Both the position numbers and the translations under genes were made by a program. Below, piece after piece: positions 1 through 8,478 of a stretch of DNA of 31,657 bases; within the stretch, counting starts at the first letter, position 1, and each line of letters starts with the position of its first letter. This stretch comes from Firmicutes bacterium UBA5559 (GTDB taxonomy: Bacteria; Bacillota; Clostridia; Peptostreptococcales; Anaerovoracaceae): positions 2,685 to 34,341 of the forward strand of contig DIMT01000028.1 in the NCBI GenBank assembly GCA_002425705.1, given 5' to 3'. Below the pieces are notes generated by a model, which searched no databases, was not told the origin of the DNA, and saw nothing but the letters and a program-made list of their open reading frames with translations.

Positions 1-438
1 CACGATCCGGTTATCCTCTTCCAGGGCAAATCCGGGTGCAGTTCCTGCGTCGTTATGGAAAAGAATGGCCCGACTGGGAAGGTTGGCCTGTTTCCGGTTA
101 TTATCGGTCATGACCCGGTTGTTCCGGCGAAAATAGTCTTCCAGCCAGGACAGGGATTCTTCGCTGGTGACCAGATAGTCGTGGAAAACCTGGGCAACCA
201 CTTCCTTGGTCAGGTCGTCCTGGGTCGGACCGAGGCCTCCGGTAGTAATGACCAGGTCACAGTCCCGGTAAGCGAGTTTTAGAATTTCCTCCAGTCTTGC
301 CGGATTATCTCCCACCGTATAATGATACAGGACGTCAAATCCCAGCATATTGAGATGCCGGGATAAAAAGGCGCTGTTGGTATTGGTGATCTGACCAAAG
401 AGAAGTTCGGTCCCTACGCTGAGAATGGCAGCTTTCAT
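1..438 (-). CDS. cinA: CinA-like protein, N-terminal part (truncated by window edge)
   Basis: The frame starts at ATG 436-438 behind a GGAG ribosome site and stays open to base 1, so 146 N-terminal residues are visible and the C-terminus lies outside. The start MKAAILSVGTELLFGQI and the motif TGGLGPTQDDLT (about residues 66-77) are hallmarks of the MoaB/MogA-like domain of the CinA family. In that family this domain is linked to ADP-ribose or nucleotide pyrophosphatase activity, while the NMN deamidase domain sits C-terminally and cannot be checked here. It is the last visible gene of the uppP-ftsK-rimO-pgsA-cinA run, 12 nt after pgsA. In many Bacillota recA follows cinA, so recA may lie just beyond the edge (inference). 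Family assignment is very secure. Confidence 0.95.
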   Translation of the reverse strand, partial: MKAAILSVGTELLFGQITNTNSAFLSRHLNMLGFDVLYHYTVGDNPARLEEILKLAYRDCDLVITTGGLGPTQDDLTKEVVAQVFHDYLVTSEESLSWLEDYFRRNNRVMTDNNRKQANLPSRAILFHNDAGTAPGFALEEDNRIV

Positions 439-450
439 TGGTTCGTCTCC

Positions 451-978
451 TTACATTGAAAAAACCTTTCGGTTCTGATAAACATATTCTGTACCGGATA
501 CAATGGTCATGATGACCGATGCCCAAAGAAAAATCTGGTCCACCGGAAGGCCGATCAATTGGAAGGGCCAGTTTTCCAGCAAGAGCAGCGGAACGGCGAT
601 CATTTGCAGGACAGTTTTGATCTTTCCCGTCATGCCGGCAGCGATAACGATGCCCTGGGCAGCCGCCACTGTACGTAATCCTGTTACGGTAAACTCTCTT
701 GCTAGGATCACTATGACCATCCATCCGGCTACGATACCCAGTTCCACCATGCAGACCAAAGCTGAGATGACCAGCAGCTTGTCCGCAAGGGGATCCATGA
801 TTTTTCCAAAATTGGAAACCAGGTTGTGCTTCCGGGCCAGGTATCCGTCCAGAAAGTCGGTAACAGATGCCAGAATGAAAATAATGGCGGCTGCTACGTT
901 GTAGCCCATTAAATAGACGACGATAAATATGGGCACGGCAATCATTCTTGCCATAGTCAGCTGATTGGGTAAATTCAT
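451..978 (-). CDS. pgsA: CDP-diacylglycerol--glycerol-3-phosphate 3-phosphatidyltransferase
   Basis: This membrane enzyme makes phosphatidylglycerophosphate, the committed step to phosphatidylglycerol and cardiolipin. The 175-residue protein carries the complete CDP-alcohol phosphatidyltransferase motif D-G-x2-A-R-x8-G-x3-D-x3-D at residues 44-66 (D44, G45, A48, R49, G58, D62, D66), followed by several hydrophobic helices. Length is normal for the family. The ATG overlaps the rimO stop in an ATGA quartet, and GGAGG lies 7 nt upstream inside the rimO coding end, so translational coupling is likely. It sits between rimO and cinA as in many Clostridia. Confidence 0.96.
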   Translation of the reverse strand: MNLPNQLTMARMIAVPIFIVVYLMGYNVAAAIIFILASVTDFLDGYLARKHNLVSNFGKIMDPLADKLLVISALVCMVELGIVAGWMVIVILAREFTVTGLRTVAAAQGIVIAAGMTGKIKTVLQMIAVPLLLLENWPFQLIGLPVDQIFLWASVIMTIVSGTEYVYQNRKVFSM

Positions 979-2294
979 TGTTCCACCTCCACTCCTGTCA
1001 GGTCATAATCAAAGGCATCCTGGATCAGGACCCTCACAAAATCCCCCGGAACAAGGCTCTTTCCCGAGGTGAAAAGGACTCCGTTGTCGATTTCCGGAGC
1101 ATCGTAGATCGTCCGGCCGATATAGGACCCGTCTTCCTCAATCTCCTCCACCAGAACATCAAAGGTCCTGCCGATTTTTTCCTGATTGAGGGAAAGGGAT
1201 ATCTCCTGCTGCAGCCGCATCAGGGAATCCTTTCTTCGTTCCTTCACATCGCTTCGAACCTGATCCTTCCGCTCCCCTGCCGGAGTTCCTTCTTCTCTGG
1301 AATAGGCAAAAACTCCGAGGCGGCTGAATCGCTGCTCCTTTATAAAATCATAGAGCAGGTCAAAATCTTCCTTCTTTTCTCCTGGGAATCCTGTAATAAA
1401 AGTGGTTCGGATATGGATGTCCGGAATTTCTTTCCTTAATTTATCCAGAGTAGCGCGAATGCTCTTACTGGTAGACCGGCGGTTCATACCCTTCAGGATA
1501 TCATCACTGATGTGCTGCAAGGGGATGTCCAGGTAATGACAGATTTTTTCCTCTTCCTTTATAACCTGGATCAGTTCATCGGTAATCCGGTCCTCATAGC
1601 AGTACATCAGCCGGATCCACTTTAATTTTTCGATACGGCAGAGATCCTTCAGCAGTTCCGGCAGCGCCAGTCTTCCGTAGAGATCCAGTCCATAGGTGGT
1701 GACATCCTGTGCGATGATGATCAGTTCCCGGCATCCTTCTTCAGCCAATTTTTTTGCTTCTGCCAAAATTGCTTCCCGGGTCCGGCTTCGGTATCCGCCC
1801 CGGATTCCCGGAATGACACAGTACGCACACTGATTGTCGCAGCCCTCGGATATTTTGATGGTAGCAGACCAGCTTCCGGACAGGCGCTTTCTTTCCTGCA
1901 GCTCTACGAACTCCTGGCCGCTGGCGGACAAGTGTTTTTCTCTTTTGTCCTTACCAAGGCCTTGCAGCAGTTCCGGAAGCCTGGGGTATTCATTGACGCC
2001 CAGGAAAAGATCCACCTCCGGCATCTCTTTGTATAATTCTTCACCGTACCGCTGGGACAGGCATCCGGTGACCACCAGGGAAGCACCCTGGTTCTTTTCC
2101 TCCGACATTTCAAAGATTCGCTGAATGGATTCTTTTTTTGCATCGTTGATGAAGCCGCAGGTATTGACCATCAGCACATCCGCCTCATCAGGGCTAAGGA
2201 CAATCTGATGTCCTTCTTTTTCCAAAATCCCTGCAGCAGCCTCCGAATCGTTTAGATTCTTCGGGCAACCCAGGGTTTCAATGTATATCTTCAT
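975..2294 (-). CDS. rimO: Ribosomal protein S12 methylthiotransferase (radical SAM)
   Basis: RimO adds a methylthio group to a conserved aspartate of ribosomal protein S12, using two [4Fe-4S] clusters. Residues 1-120 form the methylthiotransferase N-domain with cluster cysteines C10 (in LGCPKN), C46 and C78. The radical-SAM CxxxCxxC motif is C152, C156, C159. A TRAM-type domain occupies the last 65 or so residues. LGCPKN at the N-terminus separates RimO from its tRNA-modifying relative MiaB. Length (439) is typical. The nearest purine-rich site, AAAGGA, lies about 15 nt before the ATG, a long spacing, so initiation may be weak or coupled to ftsK, which ends 21 nt upstream. The gene overlaps pgsA by 4 nt. 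Confidence 0.96.
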   Translation of the reverse strand: MKIYIETLGCPKNLNDSEAAAGILEKEGHQIVLSPDEADVLMVNTCGFINDAKKESIQRIFEMSEEKNQGASLVVTGCLSQRYGEELYKEMPEVDLFLGVNEYPRLPELLQGLGKDKREKHLSASGQEFVELQERKRLSGSWSATIKISEGCDNQCAYCVIPGIRGGYRSRTREAILAEAKKLAEEGCRELIIIAQDVTTYGLDLYGRLALPELLKDLCRIEKLKWIRLMYCYEDRITDELIQVIKEEEKICHYLDIPLQHISDDILKGMNRRSTSKSIRATLDKLRKEIPDIHIRTTFITGFPGEKKEDFDLLYDFIKEQRFSRLGVFAYSREEGTPAGERKDQVRSDVKERRKDSLMRLQQEISLSLNQEKIGRTFDVLVEEIEEDGSYIGRTIYDAPEIDNGVLFTSGKSLVPGDFVRVLIQDAFDYDLTGVEVEQ

Positions 2295-2315
2295 TCTAAT
2301 TATCAGTGTTCCTTT

Positions 2316-4727
2316 CTATTCCTCCGCTTCTTCCTGGCGGCTTCGGTATTCTTCTTCGGTCATCAGCACGGTTCTGGGCCGGCTTCCGTCTGCATGGCTG
2401 ATGATCCCCCGGGCTTCCATGCTGTCGATCATCCTGGCGGCCCGATTGTAACCGATTCGGAATCGGCGCTGCATCATGGATACGGAGGCTTGCTCTGCCT
2501 TGAGGACCATGTCGATGGCCTCTTTCAGCAATTCGTCATCCTCGTCCGAATCTTCATTGCCATTGGAAGTGTTCCTTTCCAGACTGGTCAGAATTTCTGC
2601 CGAATATTCGGCTTCCATGCCCTGATTTTTCAAATGCTGAATCACCGCCTGCACTTCGGAGTCGGACACGAAGGTTCCCTGGACCCGGATGGGTTTTGCC
2701 ATCCCAAGGGGGTTGAAGAGCATATCCCCCTTCCCAACCAGCTTTTCAGCTCCCCCCATATCCAGAATGGTTCTGGAATCGAATTGAGAGGAAACAGCGA
2801 AGGCGACCCTGGAGGGAATATTGGCTTTAATGACGCCGGTAATAATGTCCACCGAAGGTCTCTGGGTTGCTACGATCAGATGCATCCCCGCTGCCCGGGC
2901 CATCTGAGCCAGACGGCATATGGACTCTTCCACCTGGGATGGGGCAGCCATCATCAGATCCGCCAGTTCATCGATGATGATAACGATCTGAGGCAGCAGC
3001 AGATCCTGATCCCCTCTTTCCCGGACCAGATCGTTATAGGATTCCAGATCCCGAACATTTTCTTCAGCAAATTTCTTATATCGGCCGGTCATTTCCGCCA
3101 CCGCCCAGTTTAGAGCAGCCGCCGCTTTGGACGGTTCGGTTACAACGGGAATCAGCAGATGAGGGATGCCGTTGTATCCCCCCAATTCCACCACCTTCGG
3201 ATCGATCAGGACGAACTTCACTTCATCCGGCCGGGCTTTGTACAGCATGCTGATCAGAATGCTGTTGATGGCCACGCTCTTGCCAGAGCCGGTGGAACCT
3301 GCAATCAGCAGATGGGGCATGGATTTCAGGTCTGCCACAATAGCATTGCCACCGATATCCTTTCCCACCACAAAAGAAATCTTGGATTTGGAATTCTTGA
3401 ATTCTTTGGATTCTATCAGTTCTCGGATCGAAACCAGGTTGACCCGTTCGTTTTCTACTTCGATGCCTACGGCGGCCTTCCCGGGAATCGGGGCTTCCAT
3501 ACGGATACTTTTAGCCTCCAGGTTCAGGGCAATATCATCGGCCAACCGGACAATACTGCTGACCTTCACGCCCACTGCCGGCTGAATTTCATACCGGGTG
3601 ATAGCCGGACCCTGGGTCACCTGGATTACTTTGGCGTTGACGTTGAAATTTTTCATGGTCTCTTCCAATTTTTCCGCTTTTATCCGCAGTTGGCTGCTAT
3701 CCGCAGCTGATTCTGAAGTCCGGACTTTTTTCAGGATATCGATGGGAGGCAGCCGATATCCCTTATAGGTATCCGGATCGCCGGCGCTTCGCACTTCTTC
3801 AGGAGCCAGCGAAGAGGCTGCTGCCTGGCTGTTTGTCAGTTTAACAGAGACGGAATCATCTCCAGCTGCCTTCTCATCTCTGGCAGGCAGGACAGGCTCC
3901 GGATTCTTTTCCGGAACAGGCTCCGATTTATGCATTTCTTCATTCCGCACATAATCCAGAATCTTCATCTGTCCGGGAGTCATCCCATTACCAGAGAAAT
4001 TCAGAGGCGGTTCAGGTTTAGGCTTCATTTTCTCTTTCAGAGGAGTTGGTTTGGCAGAGTCTTCCGCCAAAATCTTTTCCCGAAGGGCTTCCCGGGCTTC
4101 TTTTCTCTTTTTTCTTCTTTCCCTGCCCTTATCCATAAAAATGGACAAGGGGGTGTTGATGACCAGCATCAGTGATATGATCAAGAGGACCGCCGAAAGA
4201 ATATACATGCCTGCTTTTCCAAGAATCTGGACCAGAAGGCCTCCGGCAAACATCCCCACTACTCCGCCGCCGGTAAGGGAGATTCCCATCTGATAAACAG
4301 TAGTCAGAGAATCCAGGGTAACGGGAGGCATGGTTGCTCCCAGAAATCTTCCGGCATTGATCACCGTAATGGAAAGGAAAATCATCAATAGAAACAGCAG
4401 GGATCGCAAACCGATTCGGGGAGCTTTTCTGGTAAAGAGCAGGACTCCGTAGAGAATCAGATAGTAAGGCAGAATCAGGGCTGTCAAGCCGAAAATACCC
4501 TTCAGCACATCGGAAATCAGATGGCCGAAGGCACCGGCTGCCTGGGTCTGAAGGGCAATGACTAAAAAAGCACCGATCCCCAGCAGAATAACTGCCCAGA
4601 TTTCATTCAGTACCTTTCCGTCTGTAGACCGATTTTCCTCCGTTGCTTTTGACGAATTAGGCTTTCTTCCCCTCTTCGAACCGGTTGTTCCGGAACGGGA
4701 ACTGGCTTTTTTGGTTGTCTTTGTCAT
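2316..4727 (-). CDS. ftsK: DNA translocase FtsK/SpoIIIE
   Basis: This septum-located, membrane-anchored ATPase pumps chromosomal DNA through the closing division or sporulation septum. The 803-residue protein has a basic Lys/Ser/Arg-rich N-terminus, about four to five membrane segments within residues 40-195, a charged linker to about 350, then the motor. Walker A is GSTGSGKS near residue 480 and Walker B (VIIIDELADLM) near 586. The C-terminal winged-helix gamma domain (about 735-800), which reads orienting DNA sequences, is present. The ATG has AGGA 7 nt upstream and lies 15 nt after uppP. Whether it is the vegetative FtsK or the sporulation SpoIIIE paralogue cannot be told from sequence alone. 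Confidence 0.95.
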   Translation of the reverse strand: MTKTTKKASSRSGTTGSKRGRKPNSSKATEENRSTDGKVLNEIWAVILLGIGAFLVIALQTQAAGAFGHLISDVLKGIFGLTALILPYYLILYGVLLFTRKAPRIGLRSLLFLLMIFLSITVINAGRFLGATMPPVTLDSLTTVYQMGISLTGGGVVGMFAGGLLVQILGKAGMYILSAVLLIISLMLVINTPLSIFMDKGRERRKKRKEAREALREKILAEDSAKPTPLKEKMKPKPEPPLNFSGNGMTPGQMKILDYVRNEEMHKSEPVPEKNPEPVLPARDEKAAGDDSVSVKLTNSQAAASSLAPEEVRSAGDPDTYKGYRLPPIDILKKVRTSESAADSSQLRIKAEKLEETMKNFNVNAKVIQVTQGPAITRYEIQPAVGVKVSSIVRLADDIALNLEAKSIRMEAPIPGKAAVGIEVENERVNLVSIRELIESKEFKNSKSKISFVVGKDIGGNAIVADLKSMPHLLIAGSTGSGKSVAINSILISMLYKARPDEVKFVLIDPKVVELGGYNGIPHLLIPVVTEPSKAAAALNWAVAEMTGRYKKFAEENVRDLESYNDLVRERGDQDLLLPQIVIIIDELADLMMAAPSQVEESICRLAQMARAAGMHLIVATQRPSVDIITGVIKANIPSRVAFAVSSQFDSRTILDMGGAEKLVGKGDMLFNPLGMAKPIRVQGTFVSDSEVQAVIQHLKNQGMEAEYSAEILTSLERNTSNGNEDSDEDDELLKEAIDMVLKAEQASVSMMQRRFRIGYNRAARMIDSMEARGIISHADGSRPRTVLMTEEEYRSRQEEAEE

Positions 4728-4742
4728 GGTTTGATCCTACTC

Positions 4743-5576
4743 TTACATGAAGAATGTGTAACCGAGAACGAGGGCTCCCAGCAACCAGGTATAACAAGAA
4801 AAAATTATTAATTTTTTGCCGGATACAACTCGTATCATGGTTTTTATTGCAACAAAACCAGATAGGGCCGAAACGATTACACCAATCAAAATCGGTACAA
4901 AAAGAGAAGCATCAAAATTATTTCGAAGCGCTTCTGGAAGTTCTAATACCACCGAGCCAATAATGGATGGAATGGAAATTAAAAATGCAAATTTAATGGC
5001 AAAATTCTTTTCCAGGCCAGAAAAAAGTCCTCCCACCAAGGTGGACCCGGAGCGGGAAATGCCAGGCGCAATGGCAAGCCCTTGAAAAATACCGATTACG
5101 ATTGCATAACGAAATTTCATTTCTCCCAGCTGTTTCTGTCCCTTATTCATTCGTTCCGCCGCCCAAAGAAGGGTGCCAGTGATTAAAAGGCTGACTCCGA
5201 TGGCTGTAAGGGAAAGGTACAGAGACGCGAAGGTATCCCGGAATGCAAATCCAATGATAGCAGTAGGAATTGTCGCAACGATAATAAGGAAGCCCAGTCT
5301 TCTTGTCTCGTTGGCATGGATCCGAAGTCCTTTACCGGTGAAGATATCACGAAATACTAACATCAGCTCCAGGAATAGTTCCTTGATTTCCTGCCAGTAG
5401 ACAGCAAAAACCGAAAAAAGTGTGCCCACGTGGAGCATGACAGCAAAAATAAGGACATTTTCTCCCTCAATACCGAAAAAATGCTGTAACAAGGCTAAAT
5501 GGCCCGAGCTGCTGATGGGGAGAAATTCCGCCAGCCCCTGAACCAGACCCAATAAAATAGCTTCAAAAATACTCAA
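4743..5576 (-). CDS. uppP: Undecaprenyl-diphosphatase (UppP/BacA)
   Basis: This integral membrane phosphatase recycles undecaprenyl pyrophosphate to the monophosphate lipid carrier for cell-wall synthesis, and it contributes to bacitracin resistance. The two signature motifs are intact: LPISSSGHL at residues 19-27 and PGISRSGST at 171-179 with the catalytic-site Arg175. The 277 residues are highly hydrophobic, with about eight membrane helices. The start is TTG at 5574-5576, chosen because AAAGGGG lies 7 nt upstream and the protein begins exactly at the family N-terminus (MSIFEAILLGLVQG). It is the first gene of the minus-strand cluster and is divergent from asd. Confidence 0.96.
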   Translation of the reverse strand: MSIFEAILLGLVQGLAEFLPISSSGHLALLQHFFGIEGENVLIFAVMLHVGTLFSVFAVYWQEIKELFLELMLVFRDIFTGKGLRIHANETRRLGFLIIVATIPTAIIGFAFRDTFASLYLSLTAIGVSLLITGTLLWAAERMNKGQKQLGEMKFRYAIVIGIFQGLAIAPGISRSGSTLVGGLFSGLEKNFAIKFAFLISIPSIIGSVVLELPEALRNNFDASLFVPILIGVIVSALSGFVAIKTMIRVVSGKKLIIFSCYTWLLGALVLGYTFFM

Positions 5577-5607
5577 TGTCTGACCCCTTTCATTTAAAAA
5601 TCAACTA

Positions 5608-5616
5608 ATTATACCA
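5608..5616 (-). promoter_or_regulatory. Extended -10 promoter for the uppP-ftsK-rimO-pgsA-cinA run
   Basis: On the minus strand the sequence TGGTATAAT holds a perfect TATAAT (5608-5613) preceded by the extended -10 TG dinucleotide, about 30 nt before the uppP TTG. No good -35 hexamer is visible at 16-18 nt, which fits an extended -10 promoter. Confidence 0.5.
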
Positions 5617-5757
5617 TAGCGTCCGGGAAAATCCTAGTTCCAGAATTCCAGAAATCGACAAAAGGCTCTGCAATGGGCTGCTTATGTTGGCGGGATATTT
5701 TTTGTTAAATTAAACAAAAATCTCTTCTTTTTTTGTGTTTGATGTGATACTATATCA

Positions 5758-5763
5758 TATAAT
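5758..5763 (+). promoter_or_regulatory. Probable asd promoter -10 element
   Basis: A perfect TATAAT sits 62 nt before the asd ATG. Candidate -35 hexamers are imperfectly spaced: TTGATG (5739-5744) leaves only 13 nt and TTGTGT (5733-5738) leaves 19 nt. The 5' leader can form a small bulged stem-loop (arms 5770-5776 and 5782-5790). No known lysine riboswitch core was recognised in this short leader. Confidence 0.4.
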
Positions 5764-5825
5764 TGTTGAATCCCAACCTCATTGGTGGATCAAATACATA
5801 GAAATAGATATAATAGGAGGAAAAA

Positions 5826-6821
5826 ATGAACAGAAAACCCAATCTTGCTGTCGTGGGCGCTACCGGATTAGTAGGAAGCACCTTTTTGAAAGTCCTGGAG
5901 GAAAGAGATTTTCCCTTCGAGAATTTATACCTGATGGCTTCCGCGAAATCAGCGGGAAGTACCATAACATTCCGGGGGAAGGATTATGTAGTAGAAGAAC
6001 TGAACGAGCATTCCTTTGACAAGCCCATCGACATCGCTCTCTTCTCTGCCGGCGGAACAGCCAGTGAAAAGTACGCACCCATAGCAGCAGCTCATGGTAC
6101 CATCGTGGTGGATAACAGCAGCGCCTGGCGGATGGACAAGGATGTCCCGCTGGTAGTTCCTGAAGTTAATGCCAAGGATATTCAGTGGAATAAAGGTATC
6201 ATCGCCAACCCAAACTGTTCCACTATTCAGGCCGTTGTTCCCCTGAAGCCCCTTCATGACAAATACGGTATCAAGAGAATCGTATATTCCACCTACCAGG
6301 CGGTTTCCGGTTCGGGGCTGAAAGGCATCAACGATCTGAAGGAAGGTCTGGCCGGCAGCAAAGAGCCGAAGAATTATCCCCATCCCATTGCTAACAACTG
6401 TCTTCCCCACATCGACTCTTTCCTGGAAAACGGCTATACCAAGGAAGAAATGAAAATGATCAACGAAACTCATAAAATCATGGGAGACGATTCCATCAAG
6501 GTGACTGCCACAACAGTCCGGGTTCCGGTTTACGACTGTCACAGCGAATCCATCAATGTGGAATTCCATAATTCCATCGAAATGAAAGAAGTACTGGAAA
6601 TCCTGGCTCAGGCCCCCGGTGTTGTTCTGATGGATGATCCTTCTAAAAATCTGTACCCCATGGCCATTGATGCTGCAGGCAAAGATGAAGTATTCGTAGG
6701 CCGGGTACGAAGGGATTATTCCGTCGATCACGGCATCAACCTCTGGGTAGTAGCAGACAATATCCGCAAGGGGGCTGCTACCAACGCCATCCAGATCGCA
6801 GAAGAACTCCTGAAGCTGTAA
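5826..6821 (+). CDS. asd: Aspartate-semialdehyde dehydrogenase
   Basis: This enzyme reduces 4-aspartyl phosphate to aspartate semialdehyde with NADPH, the branch point to lysine/diaminopimelate, threonine and methionine. The 331-residue protein has the nucleotide-binding GATGLVGS loop at 11-18, catalytic Cys131 in NPNCSTIQ, and the substrate/acid-base residues R232 and H239 in VRVPVYDCH. Length is normal. The ATG follows AGGAGG with 5 nt spacing. It is the only plus-strand gene in the left third and stands alone: no lysC, dapA, dapB or hom nearby. It ends at a strong double hairpin shared with the convergent rpmF. Confidence 0.97.
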   Translation: MNRKPNLAVVGATGLVGSTFLKVLEERDFPFENLYLMASAKSAGSTITFRGKDYVVEELNEHSFDKPIDIALFSAGGTASEKYAPIAAAHGTIVVDNSSAWRMDKDVPLVVPEVNAKDIQWNKGIIANPNCSTIQAVVPLKPLHDKYGIKRIVYSTYQAVSGSGLKGINDLKEGLAGSKEPKNYPHPIANNCLPHIDSFLENGYTKEEMKMINETHKIMGDDSIKVTATTVRVPVYDCHSESINVEFHNSIEMKEVLEILAQAPGVVLMDDPSKNLYPMAIDAAGKDEVFVGRVRRDYSVDHGINLWVVADNIRKGAATNAIQIAEELLKL

Positions 6822-6846
6822 ACCATTTTTCTCAAATAGTCATCCT

Positions 6847-6909
6847 ATCGGCAGTCCTCTCGGGGTCTGCCGATAAAAAAAAGCATCGGGGGTTTCCGAT
6901 GCTTTTTTT
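6847..6909. terminator. Bidirectional terminator between asd and rpmF (two adjacent hairpins)
   Basis: Hairpin B has arms GCATCGG (6883-6889) and CCGATGC (6896-6902), an A-tract on its left (6875-6882) and a T-tract on its right (6903-6909). It can therefore terminate asd on the plus strand and rpmF on the minus strand. Hairpin A, arms ATCGGCAG (6847-6854) and CTGCCGAT (6867-6874), lies directly beside it on the asd side. Confidence 0.9.
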
Positions 6910-6937
6910 GTGCTATGATAAAATTTCTATATTCTCA

Positions 6938-7120
6938 CTATGCCTGTGAAGAAACAACTTCCTTACCATCGTAGTAATTGCAATTCGGGCAAACTCTATG
7001 CGGAAGCTTTACCTCTTGGCACTTAGGACACACTGATAATCCAGGTAATGTCATTTTCATGTTTGGAGCTCTTCTTTTATCTCTTCTAGCCTTTGACGTT
7101 TTCCTCTTTGGAACTGCCAT
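6938..7120 (-). CDS. rpmF: 50S ribosomal protein L32
   Basis: This 60-residue large-subunit protein starts MAVPKRKTSKARRDKRRA, the standard L32 N-terminus, and keeps the zinc-binding pairs CPKC (about 31-34) and CPNC (44-47). AGGAGG lies 8 nt before the ATG. Its own consensus promoter lies between it and ackA, and it ends at the shared bidirectional terminator, so it is a single-gene unit. The usual partner encoding a DUF177/YceD protein upstream and plsX/fabH downstream are absent here. Confidence 0.97.
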   Translation of the reverse strand: MAVPKRKTSKARRDKRRAPNMKMTLPGLSVCPKCQEVKLPHRVCPNCNYYDGKEVVSSQA

Positions 7121-7154
7121 ATTCTACACCTCCTTTTGCTCGTATCTTTCAAAA

Positions 7155-7181
7155 TTTGCTGCAATCATTAAATGCAACAAA
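7155..7181 (-). promoter_or_regulatory. Stem-loop in the rpmF 5' leader
   Basis: Arms TTTGCTGCA (7155-7163) and TGCAACAAA (7173-7181) pair over nine positions, one of them a G-U wobble in the minus-strand RNA, around a 9-nt loop. The stem begins a few nucleotides after the predicted transcription start and ends about 25 nt before the ribosome site. It could stabilise the mRNA or serve autoregulation. No function is proven. Confidence 0.3.
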
Positions 7182-7184
7182 TCG

Positions 7185-7213
7185 ATTATATACTTCTATA
7201 CGCCTCGTGTCAA
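7185..7213 (-). promoter_or_regulatory. Consensus sigma-A promoter for rpmF
   Basis: On the minus strand TTGACA (7208-7213) and TATAAT (7185-7190) are both perfect and are separated by exactly 17 bp. The -35 begins only 4 nt after the ackA stop codon. This is the best match to the housekeeping consensus in the window and explains high rpmF expression independent of ackA. Confidence 0.9.
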
Positions 7214-7216
7214 CAG

Positions 7217-8419
7217 TTATTTTTTTGTTACGATCTTGTAAGTATCCCGGGCAATCATCAATTCTTCATTGGTGGGAACCAGCAGAATCTTGACTTTGGA
7301 ATCATCGGTACTCAGCACGGTTTCTTTTCCCCTTACACGGTTTTTGACCAGGTCCAGTTTGATTCCCAGGTTGTGTAAATTGCTGCAGATGATATCCCTC
7401 ATGCCCATATCATTCTCTCCGACACCGGCCGTGAAGATGATGGCATCCACGCCGTTCATTTCAGCAATATAAGCGCCTATATAGAATCTTACTTTGTGGG
7501 CGAAGACCTTCAGAGCCAGGATTGCTCTTTCGTTTCCTTCTTCAGCTGCTTTTTCCAGGTCACGGAAGTCGCTGGAAACCCCTGAAATGCCAAGTACACC
7601 GGATTTCTTGTTCAGGATATCATTTGCTTCTCCAGGTTTCAGGTTTCCCTTCTCCCGCATGAAGGTGACGATAGCCGGGTCAATATCACCGGAACGGGTT
7701 CCCATGACTAATCCTTCCAACGGTGTGAAACCCATGGAAGTATCAATGCTCTTTCCATATTTTATAGCGGTTACGGAAGCACCATTGCCCAGATGGCAGG
7801 TTATCAGTTTCAGTTTATCGATGCTCTGACCCAGGATTTCCGCTCCACGTTCAGCAACATATTTGTGGCTGGTGCCGTGGAAGCCGTATCGGCGAATCCC
7901 ATACTTTTCATAATATTCGTAGGGAATGGCGTAAATATAGGATTCGGGAGGCATGGTCTGATGGAAAGCGGTATCAAAAACTCCCACCATCGGCGTATTG
8001 GGCATCAGAGCTTTGCATGCATCGATACCGGAAAGGTTGGGGGGATTGTGAAGAGGAGCCAGATCGACGCACTCTTCCAGGGCATTGATCACGTCCGGAG
8101 TGATCAGCACGGAGGAAGCATATTTTTCTCCCGCGTGGACGACTCGGTGGCCGACAGCACCAATTTCATCCATGGAAGTAATGACCCCATGGTCCTTATC
8201 CGTAATAGCTTCCAGAACATGGCCGATAGCATCCGTATGGTTGGCCATGGGCGTTTCCAGCTTGAACTTTTCCTCAGCTCCCGCCTTTTCGTGGGTGATG
8301 ATGGATCCGTCCAGACCGATTCTTTCAACCAGACCTTTGGCCATCAGGCTTTCTGTCTTCATATCCAGAACCTGATACTTCAGCGATGAACTGCCGCAGT
8401 TGATTACTAATACATTCAT
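7217..8419 (-). CDS. ackA: Acetate kinase
   Basis: Acetate kinase interconverts acetyl phosphate + ADP and acetate + ATP, giving ATP by substrate-level phosphorylation in anaerobes. The 400-residue protein contains family residues N7 (VINCGSSS), R92 (GHRVVHAG), catalytic D149, H181 (GFHGTSH) and R242 (MGTRSGD), and the C-terminal NEELMIARDT. GGAGG lies 9 nt before the ATG. It has its own promoter and ends 4 nt before the rpmF -35. The partner phosphotransacetylase (pta), often directly upstream in Clostridia, is not here; tmcAL is upstream instead. Confidence 0.97.
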   Translation of the reverse strand: MNVLVINCGSSSLKYQVLDMKTESLMAKGLVERIGLDGSIITHEKAGAEEKFKLETPMANHTDAIGHVLEAITDKDHGVITSMDEIGAVGHRVVHAGEKYASSVLITPDVINALEECVDLAPLHNPPNLSGIDACKALMPNTPMVGVFDTAFHQTMPPESYIYAIPYEYYEKYGIRRYGFHGTSHKYVAERGAEILGQSIDKLKLITCHLGNGASVTAIKYGKSIDTSMGFTPLEGLVMGTRSGDIDPAIVTFMREKGNLKPGEANDILNKKSGVLGISGVSSDFRDLEKAAEEGNERAILALKVFAHKVRFYIGAYIAEMNGVDAIIFTAGVGENDMGMRDIICSNLHNLGIKLDLVKNRVRGKETVLSTDDSKVKILLVPTNEELMIARDTYKIVTKK

Positions 8420-8449
8420 TAAAAATTTCCTCCATGTTTTATTATTTAT

Positions 8450-8464
8450 GCATAAAAATGCAAA
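8450..8464. promoter_or_regulatory. Small dyad in the ackA leader
   Basis: A perfect inverted repeat, TGCAT-4 nt-ATGCA, lies between the predicted ackA transcription start and its ribosome site. It could be an operator half-turn or chance in A/T-rich DNA. No regulator can be named. Confidence 0.2.
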
Positions 8465-8478
8465 TCAACAGTATATCT

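Noticed and set aside
5699..5720. The asd/uppP dyad considered as a Rex site.
   Set aside because: The arms TTGTT and AACAA fit, but the spacing between them is two bases too short for the usual Rex site.
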